Source: Sequoia sempervirens
Lineage: Eukaryota > Streptophyta > Pinopsida > Cupressales > Cupressaceae
DNA: 64,000 bases
Assembly (NCBI GenBank): GCA_007258455.2
Contig: VDFB02018371.1
Coordinates: 1 to 64,000 of the forward strand
Direction of reading: 5' to 3'
Shown piece after piece: positions 20,576-32,880 of the stretch (positions within the stretch are counted from its first letter, which is position 1; the number at the start of each line of letters is the position of its first letter). Both the position numbers and the translations under genes were made by a program. Below the pieces are notes generated by a model. The model worked only from the letters and a program-made list of their open reading frames with translations. It was not told where the DNA came from and did no database searches.

Positions 20576-22466
20576 TAGATTTGTCCTGGAAGCAATTTAG
20601 AGAGAGATTACTAACAATTTATAATTATCCAAAGAAATATCAAGGCTAGAATCATACAAGGTTTACTATCTCAGGTTATAGCATGAATACATAAGAATTT
20701 ATGAACAATATTAAAACATGAATAAGTCAACCTATAATAGAAATATATCAAAAGATCAGAATGAAGGGATACAAAAACTTATCTTTATTGAATTCTGATA
20801 TAACTCTTTCTTCCATCTTTTACTCCTCTCGAGAGTGCTAAACTCAGCACAACAAAAGACAATCTGAACAACTACAGATTTGAATGCATTATGCAGTTAG
20901 CATGAAGAACCAACCCTCTCCAAGAGTCAAGGCTCTATCACAGTTCATGCAATAGAGAATGATATTGATGTGACCAACTTATCACCATCGAAATTGCAAT
21001 TCTCTTTTTATTTCAAAGTCACACTCAGAAATCTTCACAACTAGCATGAAAAATAACTTGAAAATAATAATTTGAATCTACAAAGGATCTTATGCCAGTG
21101 AACACAATTCAAGAGAAACCATGATCTCTCTTTACACATGATCCAAATAAATGATATAACTGAAATTCAGCCTAGAAAGGTGATTTCAAACAAAACAAAG
21201 AATACTTATCTCTTTAAATATTTTGATGGATGCAATTACTAGACACAGTAAGATACGCTGCTCTTGCGCTCAGATTAGTCCACAACCTTCATGGCTTGAA
21301 CACAGGCCCCTAGCAAGGTTAAATTTGAACATGGTCTTTGACTGTTCAAATTTACGATGCACTCTGTTTCCTACTGCAACCCACCAGATTATGAAATAGA
21401 TGCAACACGCTTACTAGCAACACACAATGAATGAAGGTGACACCAAATGATCTCATCGACTGGATCACAATTCAATAGAAAACATGATCAAACAAACGTT
21501 ATTAGATCTGCACAACTACAGCAGACTGAATTTTACCCTAGAATTCAAAAAATGTAAACAGAAGGAAATATTTATCTCATTGAAATCAGAATCGTTAAGT
21601 TTTGCACATAAACCCTCTTCAGATCTGCACATATTACTTTAGCTCTTGAATGTTTCAAGATTTTACAAGTTCCATTAAATTCCAATACACAAAGTGTGGA
21701 TCAGCCTAGGTGTGAGAAGGATTGTTGATGCCCAATATGACTCTAGCCATGCTACTACAACCAACAACTTAGACAGAGGTGCCAGGCGACTATACTCCAT
21801 CAAATTTCCACCTTAAATTCCCACGCAACCATAGGAAAGACCACCTCTGGAAGCACGAAGGTCACAAGGAGCAGCGACCAGGTTTATGGACCTCCAACGT
21901 AAGACATCCCACTCCACGCCAACACAGAAGCAACCAAACCTTTCTTAGGAACTCCTTCATACAAATCTTGAACTAAGAGAATCTTCACAGCAACATCCGA
22001 CCCACGCCAATCAGCACGATGTACTGTACCAAAAAAAAAGACCAGGCCCAATATGCTCCTTCAATATAAGATCCTCCAATGGAATTTCCAAACCATCCAT
22101 TGCCAAAGACAATTCAAGATTATGAACTCTGAGCGCTGGAATGAGGAGATGATGATCCAATTCCCAGCGATATTAGGCTCCGCCCAAGGTGGCGTCGCCA
22201 CACCACTTAATGCCAGGCTGGAGGTTGTCTTCTTCGCCGATTTCAGAGGCTTGACGGATGAAGCTAGCAGTTTGAGAAAGGCTCCTAGACGCCAACAGAC
22301 AACACTTCTCTAGGGAGACTCAGTCTACAGCTCTCAAGAGTATTGAAAAAGTAAACCATATGAGGGACAAGCCAACAAAGGTTTCTGACTCCATCTGAAT
22401 GGCCAGATTAAGAATTCAATTCCAAGCTCATGCTTAGTCAAATCTGATCAACCCTTTCCTTAACCC
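20576..22466. other. C1 interior without recognisable coding
   Basis: About 1.9 kb between the copia RT remnant and the PBS. Two stretches, near 20980-21220 and 21420-21610, are loosely alike (AACACAATTCAAGAGAAA and ATCACAATTCAATAGAAA, each followed by CATGATC), suggesting old duplication. Small frames near 21779 and 22053 have no recognisable motif. Confidence 0.4.
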
Positions 22467-22478
22467 GCTCTGATACCA
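22467..22478 (-). promoter_or_regulatory. C1 copia primer-binding site
   Basis: The minus strand reads TGGTATCAGAGC immediately after the LTR end CTAACA, with no spacer. This is the initiator tRNA-Met PBS. Confidence 0.85.
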
Positions 22479-23118
22479 TGTTAGTTTTTATGATCAGATT
22501 AGAGCACAAAAAATTAATTGAAAATTCAACACAATAACATAGTAGATACCATGGGAAAACCCTCCTCTTGAGGGAGAAAAACCTAGCAACAATATATCAC
22601 TTATATATTGAATATCACAAAGAATGTCTCATTTACAATGGCCCGATAGGAAGGCCAATAATAAGCATCACAATCTAATGAAAACACAAAAGCAATATGA
22701 TGCAATCTACAAATGAAATCTCAGCCTCTAACAATGTCGATCTGCCTTGATGAAGAACTTGCACTTGCAAAGAACTCGAACTTGAGAAGGATGAATGTGT
22801 ATTGAATGAATGCTCGACAATGAAATGCTATTGATTATATATACAAGTGAGAGAGAAGGATGTGACCTTTCAAAGAACAAGAAGTCGGCCTTATCCAAAA
22901 ATTGTGCCTCTTACACAAAAGGTCGACTCCCTAGAAGATCTTGCCACTTCAAGAATTTGAATCTTCACAATAAATAATAAAATATTATTTAGAATGGACG
23001 TGCCTCTTCATCCAATCGCTATCATATAAATTAAATAGCCCCAGGCTATTATTTAATTTATTAATCATGACATAAGGAGATCGGCTGGAAGTGGAGACTG
23101 ATGCTGCAAACATCAACA
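22479..23118 (-). repeat. C1 copia LTR, right copy (5' LTR)
   Basis: It starts TGTTAGTTTTTATGATCAG and ends ACATCAACA on the plus strand, next to the PBS. It is longer than, and diverged from, the left copy at 17580. The outer flanks (GGGTG left, CAAAC right) do not match, so the two LTRs may come from different insertions joined by rearrangement. Confidence 0.7.
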
Positions 23119-23169
23119 CAAACAAGCTTTACTAATTGGCTGCTTCAAACAAGACCACCTCATGTAAGA

Positions 23170-23974
23170 TGTTGGAAAAATTATTGTTGGCATTAATGTC
23201 AAAGGTGATTTATGATGGCCAACCTATGGACCTAAGTTTGGCGCCCAACATGTGTAGACAAAAATTAAAATTAAAATTATATGTAATGTGGGCTGACCTC
23301 TCCTTGTGTGGCACCTTCTTTAGTGGGATTTAAAAATTAAAAATTAAAATATTAAAAAAGGGGATGACCCCTTGAGAGCTGTGCCCATCTTAGGGCATGT
23401 AAAATAAATTACACACAAATTATTTCCTTGCTAAGTTGGCCAACCTCTTGGAGGAGTCGCCTCCTTTGGGTGAAGAGGTGCTTGGACAAAGTATAAATAG
23501 AGGCTTGTGAGAGGGTTAAAATCAATCAATTTCAAGGAATATTATCCATATGAAAAGCATAAATAAAAAGATATTTGAGCAGATTCACAAGAGATATGTG
23601 AGCAGATTTATGAGAGGTTTTTAGCATCAATTTTGTGACAAGAAAAAAGATAAGATCATATGAGTGAATGTATTGCAGATTTGTGAATAGTTGTTAGGGT
23701 AGATCTAAGAGGAAGTTGCAAATAAATTATCATATTATTCATTTGGAGGTTGGAGCCTCCTAATTGAAGAGATCGAGAGGTTGGCGTTTCTTATTAGAAG
23801 AGATTGGTGTTTCTTGTTGGGTTGGTGCTTAGTGGTGGGGATTGGAGTTTCCAATGGATTGATGCCCACGAAATTTGTAAGAAGGTAATATTGCTGTGAT
23901 TGATTAAGTTGTGAAAAGAAAATTTTGACCTATATTGATTCACCCCCCTCTCAATACAAGTGTGTGTTTCATCA
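23170..23974 (+). mobile_element. S4: copia solo LTR
   Basis: It starts TGTTGGAAAAATTATTG, ends GTTTCATCA, and is flanked by TAAGA at 23165-23169 and 23975-23979. It is 805 bp long. TATAAATAG lies near 23491. The hairpin TATTGA/TCAATA around the TTCAC-polyC-TC loop lies at 23933-23956. Confidence 0.85.
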
Positions 23975-24167
23975 TAAGATTCCTCACTAACTGTTACCAA
24001 TACTTGCTTATTTTTCCTTATTTCTCCTAGGCAATTTATCCAACAATTTGCATAGACATATATGTTTATGACTTTATGCAGATTTGAATAATATTGAATT
24101 TGTAAGGTTTCAAACAATATTCTCCATAGATTTGAAATTCATAAAAATTGATGATAATGAAACATAG

Positions 24168-24407
24168 GAATTATGTTTTGATGGCTCTAAGTGTCGAACT
24201 GGCTTTGTTGCGAGAGTTATATTAATACCCCCCTCGGGGAAGCTAATTCCCTTATCCTACCGACTAAATTTCCTATGTACAAACAACACTGTTGAGTATC
24301 AGGGCCTTATCACTAGATTACGTGTGGCCTTGTCCTTAGGTGTTCAACACATCCACTCTTGCAACTCAATATTTTTTACGAAAGAAAGATATATTTGGAA
24401 TTTATAA
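24168..24407 (+). pseudogene. RNase H-like fragment of a Tat/Athila-type gypsy element
   Basis: An 80-codon frame reads ELCFDGSKCRTGFVARVILI, then PSGKLIPLSYRLNF, CTNNTVEYQGLITRLRVALS and LGVQHIH. This is the plant RNase H-like domain found in some gypsy polyproteins, which normally has D, E and D metal ligands. The first D (FDGS) and the E (VEYQ) are present. The expected G-D-S third ligand is replaced by CNS. The fragment is short, lacks RT and integrase neighbours, and ends at TAA. It is a relic of an element unrelated to the chromoviruses here. Confidence 0.75.
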
Positions 24408-25656
24408 TTGCTGACTTGTTCAACATTCTGGATACATAAGTTGCGATGAAAGATTTCTCTTGAATTTGGCCGTATGGCCATTCAAGATTAAGTTTCCATT
24501 GGCAATGTCTAAATTAAAAGAACATAATCCATATGTCTGCTTAGAAACACCCAGCTGCTATGAAAGTCAAATCTGCAGTTTAAGCCATGTCCAATTTGTC
24601 ATCTTTCAAAATTAAATCCCAATTTCTTTTCTTTCGCCGACCTCCTTCATGCATACCACACGACTTCCTCAAATTGCACAGGCGACACCATACAAAAATT
24701 AAAATTTATTATATAATGCAGCGACTAGAATGATTGTGGCGGCTCATACTAACTCCAGACACATCCCCTCCCAATCTGCTACAGCTTCCACCTAAGACTC
24801 CACAACTCCTTTCTCCAGGTGCGGTGGCTTATGATAAGGTGGCAATTTAAATTTAAACTTGCAATTGATTGTATTATTCCATTTTTGTCTTCTTATCAAG
24901 ACCTATGGTCCCCCAAACAATAATCGTGCCTTTCAGAATCGATGAATCTTAGTCTTTGTGAATATTTTAATTTGCATTCCCATAGGCTGCTCATGTAAGT
25001 AGCTCGATCACCATTAGACTTGAATATTCAAAGCTTATGATATAGGCGTGGGAGTAAGTCCTTTTTAAACTCTCAGCCGCATATATTAATCCATTTGATC
25101 TCTCAACAAATAAACCTTACATTCCACTATCCTATATACTATATTGAAATCACAAATAACTCATAGAGGCAAAACACCATCACATTCGAACACTATTCTA
25201 AGAAAATAAATCAAATACCTTTATTCTAAACTCTGATTGATATATTTGAAATTTGTCTTCGGAGAAGACTTCCCAAATTTCGTAAATAAGCCCAGTTGTG
25301 AACTCTAAAATGAATCCACTCTCAGATGATTTGGGTTTTCATCCAATCCACCAACTCAAGGTTTTTCATCCTCAAGTCTCTTGAAAAGCTATGCTATCCA
25401 AAATGCTCCTAATAATAATTTCTCCAAGATGATTAATTCATTTCCTTTTCCCCCTTTTATACTTCACCACCTTACTAAATATTTTGCATTTGTAAAGTGA
25501 CTTTTATTAAATATTTGAGCACCACATTTATTAAGGTCACTTTAACAATTAATTAATTAATTAAATATTAACATCCAAAATATTATTTCAAGATAATTTA
25601 ATATTTAATTAATTAAATTGACTCCATGGTGACTACTCGAAAATTAGGGACATTAC
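24408..25656 (-). repeat. Gypsy LTR remnant, reversed
   Basis: The plus strand ends in TAGGGACATTACA at 25656, the reversed form of the TGTAATGTCCC LTR start. TATAAAAGGGG lies on the minus strand near 25448-25458, and the AT-rich U3 with AAAGTGAC words lies at 25490-25620. The other end could not be placed, so the left boundary only marks the end of the RNase H relic. No coding sequence is seen inside. Confidence 0.5.
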
Positions 25657-26397
25657 ACCCCGTATGGCCTTTAATGACAATATGCTAAGATAGTATGGAA
25701 AATGTACGAAACTTTCAATCAAATGAAACACATGAATATCCCAACATATCGTTCAACTTCATTAAAACATTTTGTTTATTTTTTCATTCACACCCTGTAC
25801 GACCCAACTGGAATAGTAAATGCTTTGAAACTAAAGATGTATGGTTGTATACAGAAAATACAATCTCATCAAAACACTATAAAAAACCATTAAATTACTA
25901 GTATACCCTTTCCGTTTGCAAAGACCATTATTTTCAATCTATTACTCTGTAAATTCACTAATAATGTAGCTCCATCACAACCTCTGATTAAGACTATCAG
26001 CAATCACCTAGGAAGGATCTTCCACCTTTGAAGATGATATTCTTCATGAAGGATTTCGTCTTCACGAAGTTTTGTAAAACATCAACAAAAGTCCTCTTCC
26101 CAAAAATTAACGCATATGGAGAAATGAGCCCAAAATTACTTTTGTTCTTCTTTCCATAACTCACACACGAATTTTTACTTTTATTATTTCCTTGTCTCCC
26201 ATTTGGACACTGACAATTAAAACATTAACATCACTTTTTAATTTTACCTTATGTCTCCCGTAGGTGCCACTTTATAAAGTCCCCTTTTTTATATTATTTT
26301 AATAAATGTTAAGTTAAATATTTAATTTTACTTAAGAACATTAATGTTTAAATTAAAATAATATCCAACTAACTAAACCAAGAGAGGGGACATTACA
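25657..26397 (-). repeat. Second reversed gypsy LTR remnant and flank
   Basis: The plus strand ends GAGGGGACATTACA at 26397, again a reversed LTR start, with CTTTATAAAG and AT-rich U3 words upstream. The left end is unknown. The part at 25660-25900 holds an open frame (MYETFNQMKHMNIPTYRSTS) that I cannot assign; it may be flanking DNA. Confidence 0.45.
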
Positions 26398-28335
26398 ATT
26401 GGATGCAATTAAGCTCAACAATTTGTTGAGACAACTTGATGTGTACTTTGGAATTCGTGGATTCTCTTTTGATTCTCTTTTGAGAAGTTTTTTTTTTAAT
26501 TGAATGCACTTTGCTTTGGTGGGAAGGCTATATGAAATCTTAGAAATCTAGCAAGAATTCTCCCTTTGAGAGGTGGGAAACATTGAAGAAGCTGATTAGA
26601 GCCTAAAATAATGTCATTTGATTAACTAAAATAATCTTCTTCAATATGTCTAAAAGCCTGAGTGCTAACAGTTTTGCCAAAACTTTATAAGATGAATTCA
26701 ACAGGGTAATTGGCATCCAATTTTTTAATTGAATTCATATCCCCCTCTTTTGGCAATAATATAATCACACTTTGTTAGTGTTGGGCCCTAGGGAACTATT
26801 CTCCAAAGCTTCCTAGTAGACTTCTAGAAGATCCTTTGCAACCCAATCACTATTCTCCTTGTAAAATTCAATAGGAATATTGTCAGGGTCCAAAGCTTTA
26901 TCAGATTTAAAGAACTAAATAACTTCAATGATTTCTTCTTTAGAAATCATCTTTCCAATCTCCATTCAATCTTCCTCCTCAAGCTTAGTAGGGATGATTC
27001 TTCTACAAAAAGCTCTAGCATTTACACTCTTTCTACTCTCCTTAGAAGAAAACAAATTCATAGTTTTTTTGGAAAGCATCCCTAATTTCTTTGGGGTCCT
27101 TTGTCAACACCTCTCCCACCATAATATGTCCAATTTGTTCTTTGTTCTACTTAGCTTTCAAAATATTGAAAAAATATTTAGACCTTTTTATCACCTTCTT
27201 TAAGCTAGGTCAATTTATCCCTAAGCTTGGCCCCTTGGATTCTAGAATTTTTCAAACATCTCAAGTGATGTTTAGTTTTCGATAATTCTTCATACAATTT
27301 TTAATTTTTACTATTTTTTTGTAAGGTGCATTCCAGAGCTAATAATTTCTCCTCCAACCTATTATCCTCCCTTCTATCCAAATTTTTTTTTCTTACCAAT
27401 GATACTCCACAATTCTTTCCATGCAAGAGTCTTATTCTCCCATCTAACAATAGCAGAACCCCAAAAGAACTAATCATTAATTAACCTTACGTTAAAAAAT
27501 GGCTGCTATAATTTATCATCTTTTAATAAGGTGGTGTTTAATTTGAACAATTGGTTTTTTCTGCAAGGATTGACATCCCTATTGCCAATGATCTTAGTCC
27601 AGATCTCCACAATATAGCGATGAAACATTGTAAAAGGAATAACTTTGACTGAGTATTCATCCACCTCCACTTTAAAATCAAAATAAGTTTTATTAGCATA
27701 GAATCTATCTTGCCTTGAGTAAATTCTTTTCCTTGGGAATTGGTTATTGCTCCAAGTAAACTAAATTTTACTCCTATTCCTTTGATTTTCAAGAGGGTCC
27801 TTAATGTTAAGGATTCTTTTCATTTTTTACCATAAGAAGAGTTCATTACCTTTCCATAGTTTGTCTTTACCCCCTGACTTATCCTCTCTAGACTCCACCA
27901 TGTTAAAATCACCCGTGAGAATCCAAGGGACCTTAGGGTGAAACTAAGAAATCCAGATCCACATTAGACTCCTCTCTTTATAGTAATTTGCAACATAAAT
28001 AGAGTAAATACCAAAAACATTCCACTCTTTATTCAAAATGATCCACTCCACCCTATTATAGGGTGAAATACCATTCCCCCACAATAGAGGATGCCCAAGA
28101 GTCTCTAATCAAAATGGTTGCACCACCTTTCCCTTTATTGTGCTTAGTCGATAAGGAAATATAACAACTTCAAACAAATTTCAACACATGTTCCAATTGA
28201 AAACCAACAATGTTTGTTTCTTGCAAACAAAGAACATCCAGACTAGACTTACCATAACAAAAGGACCTCAATAGATATTTTCTATCAACATATTCCAAAC
28301 TCTTGATGTTCCAAATTACACAATGTAAGCTCATT
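26398..28335 (-). pseudogene. L1-type LINE ORF2: endonuclease and partial RT
   Basis: The minus strand carries an L1-type ORF2. WNIKS near 28310 opens the apurinic endonuclease domain. It continues with LDVLCLQETNIVGFQLEH near 28220-28250, GGATILIRDSWASSIVGEW near 28070-28120, and GDFNMVESRED near 27880-27910. The linker region (27200-27870) is readable with stops. RT begins with PITLLNSSYKVLAKLLALRL near 26660-26720. RT is truncated: the YxDD block is not found before the LTR end at 26397. In the family, the endonuclease nicks target DNA and RT copies the RNA there. Many stops and shifts show an old dead copy. Confidence 0.8.
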
Positions 28336-28809
28336 TATCAAGGGAGGGAGAGGAAATAAATTTTTGGTTTTTATATAATCTATCAAAACATTTGGGGATC
28401 TTCTCTTCTTTGCCTTTTTTTGTTACTGTTTTTCCCCAATCTCTTAGTCCAATGTTTTCCCTTTTTTTGTTTCTTCACCTAGAGACTTTTCCCCAATCTC
28501 TCTGACATCTTTTTAAAAAAGGGGGTTATCATGTTCTAAGACAATTATTTGTCTTGTGGGGTTCAGATCTTGGATCTTTTCCCTTTTAACATTCTCCAAG
28601 GATCCATAAGTTTTTGACACCATATGTGAAGGCTCTGGGATTTTGTTTACCCCTTCAGCTCTATTTTTTCTAAAGCCTACTGTTGTGCATTTTTTCTAAC
28701 TCCTATCTTAGAAGAGGGACCCGATTCCTCCACAGATAGTCCTTTAGCTAGAATAACCCCATATTCTTCCTCTCCCACAAGGGAGAATTTTTGACCCACA
28801 TCACAAACC
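28336..28809 (-). other. LINE interval before endonuclease
   Basis: This AT-rich stretch lies between the endonuclease start and the solo LTR S5. It probably holds the end of LINE ORF1 and the ORF1-ORF2 spacer. I cannot read a clear domain in it. Confidence 0.4.
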
Positions 28810-30258
28810 TGTTAGAAGTATTGTCATTGATGTCAAATATCAAAGCAATTTATAAAGACATTGATATATTCAGATTGTGCTTAGTTTTGAAGAAATTGTT
28901 ATATTTAGTTTTTTGCTCAGATTTGAAGTTCGGACTGAACAACACCCAGATCAATTTTAATTATCATCTAGGAGTCGGTATGATGTTATCAACTAGGATG
29001 AAGATTCCATGAGACAGATTCTCGACCTCTAATCGAGTTCATGAGATCGTGGTCTATGAGGAATAAAATATGACGGGTCTCTATTGAAGCTGATGTTGCA
29101 AGAAAACTATGATAATTTTATCGATGGCATTTAAATTACTCAACACAGTAAAATTTGAGGAAGGACCCGCAAATTAATGACTAATATGATAGCGGCAGTT
29201 TCAAATCTTATCAACAATAATAAAATACTCAAACGTATATCTTCAGAAGCTTGTTGCGATCTGGTTATGTGAAGCATTGGGTAAACATTTGATCATTATT
29301 AAATTAGAGTTTAAAGAAGAAGTGGCAGATGTGGGCCCCGAAATTCTGAAAAGACGCGTTTTTGTTTAATGGACGTATTCTTTAAAAGGAATGTTTCTTT
29401 AAGAGACGTGGTATTTAAAAATTCTTAATACGTTTTTTCTAAAACGTGTTTTTTTCAAAAGGTCTTCAAAAAGAACGCATTTCTTCATTGACCAAACAGG
29501 ACGGGTATCTCCAGATCAGATATCTTCAAACTGACGTGTCTCTCCAACTTAACATAATTCGACCTTCATTAGATGTGTTCTTTTATTGTAAAGACACAAT
29601 CATTCGATGACTAAACAGGGTGTTTTATTTGTTCTGTGAAGTAATCTTACAAAACTGCTTCAACTAACAAAGCAAAATAAAACTAAATCAAAGATCATTA
29701 AACAGAAAATTAGGCTAATGAAATGGTATGAATAAAAGTTGAAAAGGAAAGGTGATGATCTTTCAACAAAAGGCACAATTTTTTATCAAAGTATATATTT
29801 GTAATTCTTTTTTGATTTGAAAGTGTGGTTGTTGTTGAAGATTAGCAGTTCAGTCAGATTCCCACCTCCTTGTGTGGGCTGAAGGTGATATCATTGATCA
29901 CATAGAGCAGATTGGAGAGTTGGGCTTGTGCAGATCAGATTGAAGGCAGTCTCACTTCCATCAAATCAAGGTTTGGTGCCTTGCATTAGGGGTTGGTGCT
30001 CCTTGTAGGCAGGTGTCTACTAAATTTGTAGAGGTCTAGGTGTTCCTTGTAGGCTACATTCTACTAAATCATCTTGGTGTAAATTTGTAGGTTGGTGCCT
30101 ACTTTGAAAAATATTATTTCAATAAAGTTGTATCAATTTGGGGAAATTGGTTCATATCAAAAAATTGATTGTAATAAGTTTGACAAGATTAAAAATAAAA
30201 GTTTGTATTTGATTTACTGATTCACCCCCCCCTCTCAGTAAATCTTTTGTGCTCTTCA
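28810..30258 (+). mobile_element. S5: copia solo LTR inserted in the LINE
   Basis: It starts TGTTAGAAGTATTGTCATTG, ends GTGCTCTTCA, and is flanked by AAACC at 28805-28809 and 30259-30263, giving 1449 bp. A perfect 10-bp inverted repeat GATTTACTGA/TCAGTAAATC at 30211-30244 encloses the loop TTCACCCCCCCCTC. The TTGGTGCC words near 29970-30100 are shared with S3 and S4. The coding sequence around it belongs to LINE ORF1. Confidence 0.9.
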
Positions 30259-30263
30259 AAACC

Positions 30264-31045
30264 TCCTAAGAGGAGGGAGGTTCAAAATTTACCATAGTGT
30301 TAAAATTTTTTTCTTAATGATTTTCATTATACCATTGAGAGTCCTTATCCGTTCCCATGTTGACCTTACCCTATTCATTAGGGTTTTTTCATCATTTTTA
30401 ATAAGGTCTTCAAGGAATTTTTTTAGCAGTCTTGGGCAATCCTTTCTCATATGCCCCTTTTTTTGCAAAGAAAGCAAGCATTGAGGTTCCCAAGTAGCTC
30501 AAGGTTACAAGAAACAACTGAATTTTCTAATTGAATTTCCAATGTTTTTGGTATTTCAATGCTAGGTTTAAGTGAAATCAAAACCCTAGAATTAAGATGG
30601 GGTAACGTTACCTTGGTTTCTTCAAGTTGAAGAACTTCTCCTAGGGGTTTCAAGATTTGTGGAATGAATTTCCACAACTGGGGGACCAAATTTTTAATTT
30701 CCACCCACCTTGCGGCCAAATAGTTCAAAAAAAATTTTGGCTTGGACTCCAACAACTAGGGCAAGGCTCTAAAAACAAATTGCCCTATATTCCATAATTC
30801 CTTTTTAAGAATTATTTCTTTCATGTTATGATGTTTCAAAATATAACAAAAAGCCCCTTTTGAATCATTCTACAAAAACTAATATACAAACCAAGCTTTT
30901 TGCCCCAAACTTTTCCTAGCCATTCATCAAAGAATTTTCTTGAGGGGAGCATATTATTGTCCAAACAAACCAGAAATATAGTTGTGCTACTTAGTCTACA
31001 TTCTTCCTCCTTTAAAGCTTGTAGCATATCTAGATTTGGCACAAT
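30264..31045 (-). pseudogene. LINE ORF1, middle and C-terminal part
   Basis: The minus strand encodes the LINE ORF1 RNA-binding protein. From 31045 down, PNLDMLQALKEEECRLSS and FDEWLGKVWG resemble the N-terminal domain of plant L1 ORF1 proteins (the DUF4283 type). LGEVLQLEETKVTLPHLNSR follows near 30600-30660. A CCHC zinc knuckle is split by a one-base shift: CFLCKK in one frame and KKGHMRKDCPRLL in the next, near 30420-30480. The N-terminal part resumes beyond N2 at 38521. Confidence 0.7.
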
Positions 31046-32880
31046 TGAAATATTCCGAGCCAATTTTTTCGTTTTTTCAATTTACAAATTACAAAGCAGT
31101 GCACCCGTTAAGGTTAGAGGAGAAAACCCAAACGTGCAAGAAAGCAACTCTAACCAGAATGGCGCCGATGATGGCGAGCATTGGTCAGAGGATCTTCTAC
31201 TCTAGATACAGAAAGGAACTCAACGTCAAGTATGTGCTACCCAATCCAATGCGGAGTGAGGGGCGACCATATGACGGAGTGAGTACAAAAAGCAAAGCTT
31301 GAAATGAAATGCTGAAAGCTGAAACTACTCAACACCCAGAATGTGCTTGCTCACCCAGAATGGGAAGTAGCTACCATAGGGCGGAGCTATAACTATTATA
31401 ATGACTTTAAATTGAAACAAGCGTTACAAATCAGAATTGAGCAACAAATAAGAATGACTGCCAGTACTACTGTCAGCTTTACAAAATAAGAAGGATTCGC
31501 TTGCCAATGTCTTAAGAAGCTGAGAGATTAGCATTACATTATAGAGATAAACCTTTATCTTGGATAGGCATGCCAAAACAATAGAACCTTCAAGAAGCAA
31601 TACAAGAATTCTGATTTTTCTGTTACAAATCTGCTCTTAAAGGAAATAACAGCAGTCTATGGAAATGATCATATGCTCAGAACTTCCTAACAACTTGCTC
31701 AAATGATATGATTTTTGATGCACAACACTATGCTTATGAAGGCGCCCAATCTAACACCAAAAAACAGACCCAAAATGCATCCAATGTTTAATGCACGAAT
31801 TCCAATGCCACAAAAAGGTACGGCCCAACTGAAAGGGGTGATTTCCTTTTTAAAAATAATGCAAGCTCTAAAAATGCTACAAATTTGAGAATGATGGCGC
31901 CTAAGCCTCGCAAAGCCTATGGGTTAATACCCAGAACAATATTTTTGGTATTTTCTGAATTATAAATGAAAACACGAATCTGCTGTGTTAAATAATGCAA
32001 AAGGCTGAAAACTACTGACATGCGAATCTGATCTAATAAATGCAATGAACTACATACAATGCACAAACTTAAATGCAACTCACAGTACAATGATTCACCA
32101 CTAGATGTTGTCTTGCAAACACGAAGTGATGCCCAAGCTAGGAGGCCTTCATTCCTCGAAGCAGTCCCAGAGCCAATCCGGCAGCATAACAGTATAGTCG
32201 ACAAAAGATCCAAAAATGAAGCACAAGACTCCCTTTTATAAGTTTCGTTTGACTTCACAAAACCCTAAAATCCAACTCCAAGTTCAAACCCTAGCTCTGT
32301 CTTCAATATGGCGTCCTTTTCCCTTTTAGCTCAATATTCATATTTTAATTAATTCATCACTTTGATAAATGCGCCCAAATTAACTTGCAATGACTTTGGA
32401 TAATTCATCAAATATTAAATATATCCTTAAATGAGGGCGCCACCCTTTGAGCCCACCTTTTAAAATGACATTAAGTCATTCGACTAGGCCAAGGTGATAA
32501 AATAACATTTAAATTATAATGTTATTTTTTAAGTGAAATGAGCTCAACTTCCCAAAACTGCATTCTGAAACCCGAAACTGAATACGCCACTTGAGTCAAC
32601 TGAAGGGGAAGGTCAACTGCCTGAGACCATCCTGTTTACTGCCAAAAATAGAATTTACTAAAAATAATAAATTCCAAAGAATGCTCTGAATGCCGAGATG
32701 AACATACCCCTGCGAAGCTCTTTGAAAACCCAGAAAGAATCCGCCATTGAATCCATCATCTCTGAGCAATGACCTCCTCAAAAATAGGAAACCCTAATTT
32801 ATCTTCCGACTAGCCTTCGGGTTCCCAAAGAAAAGGCCAACGGTCACTGGAAAGATCAGGTTTGAGAAGGGGACATTACA
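31046..32880 (-). repeat. N2 3' LTR
   Basis: The plus strand runs TGAAATATTCCGAGCC to GGGGACATTACA. The minus-strand TATAAAAGGG box is at about 32231-32240. A 10-bp hairpin with one mismatch lies at 32651-32674. Confidence 0.95.

Noticed and set aside
17580..23118. A single intact copia element bounded by these LTRs
   Set aside because: LTRs are strongly diverged, flanking 5-mers GGGTG and CAAAC do not match, and most of the polyprotein is missing. Called as related LTRs only.
31917..32258. Minus-strand 113-codon frame in the N2 LTR, identical at 37557-37898
   Set aside because: Present in both LTRs simply because they are copies. It overlaps the promoter and leader region and has no recognisable domain.
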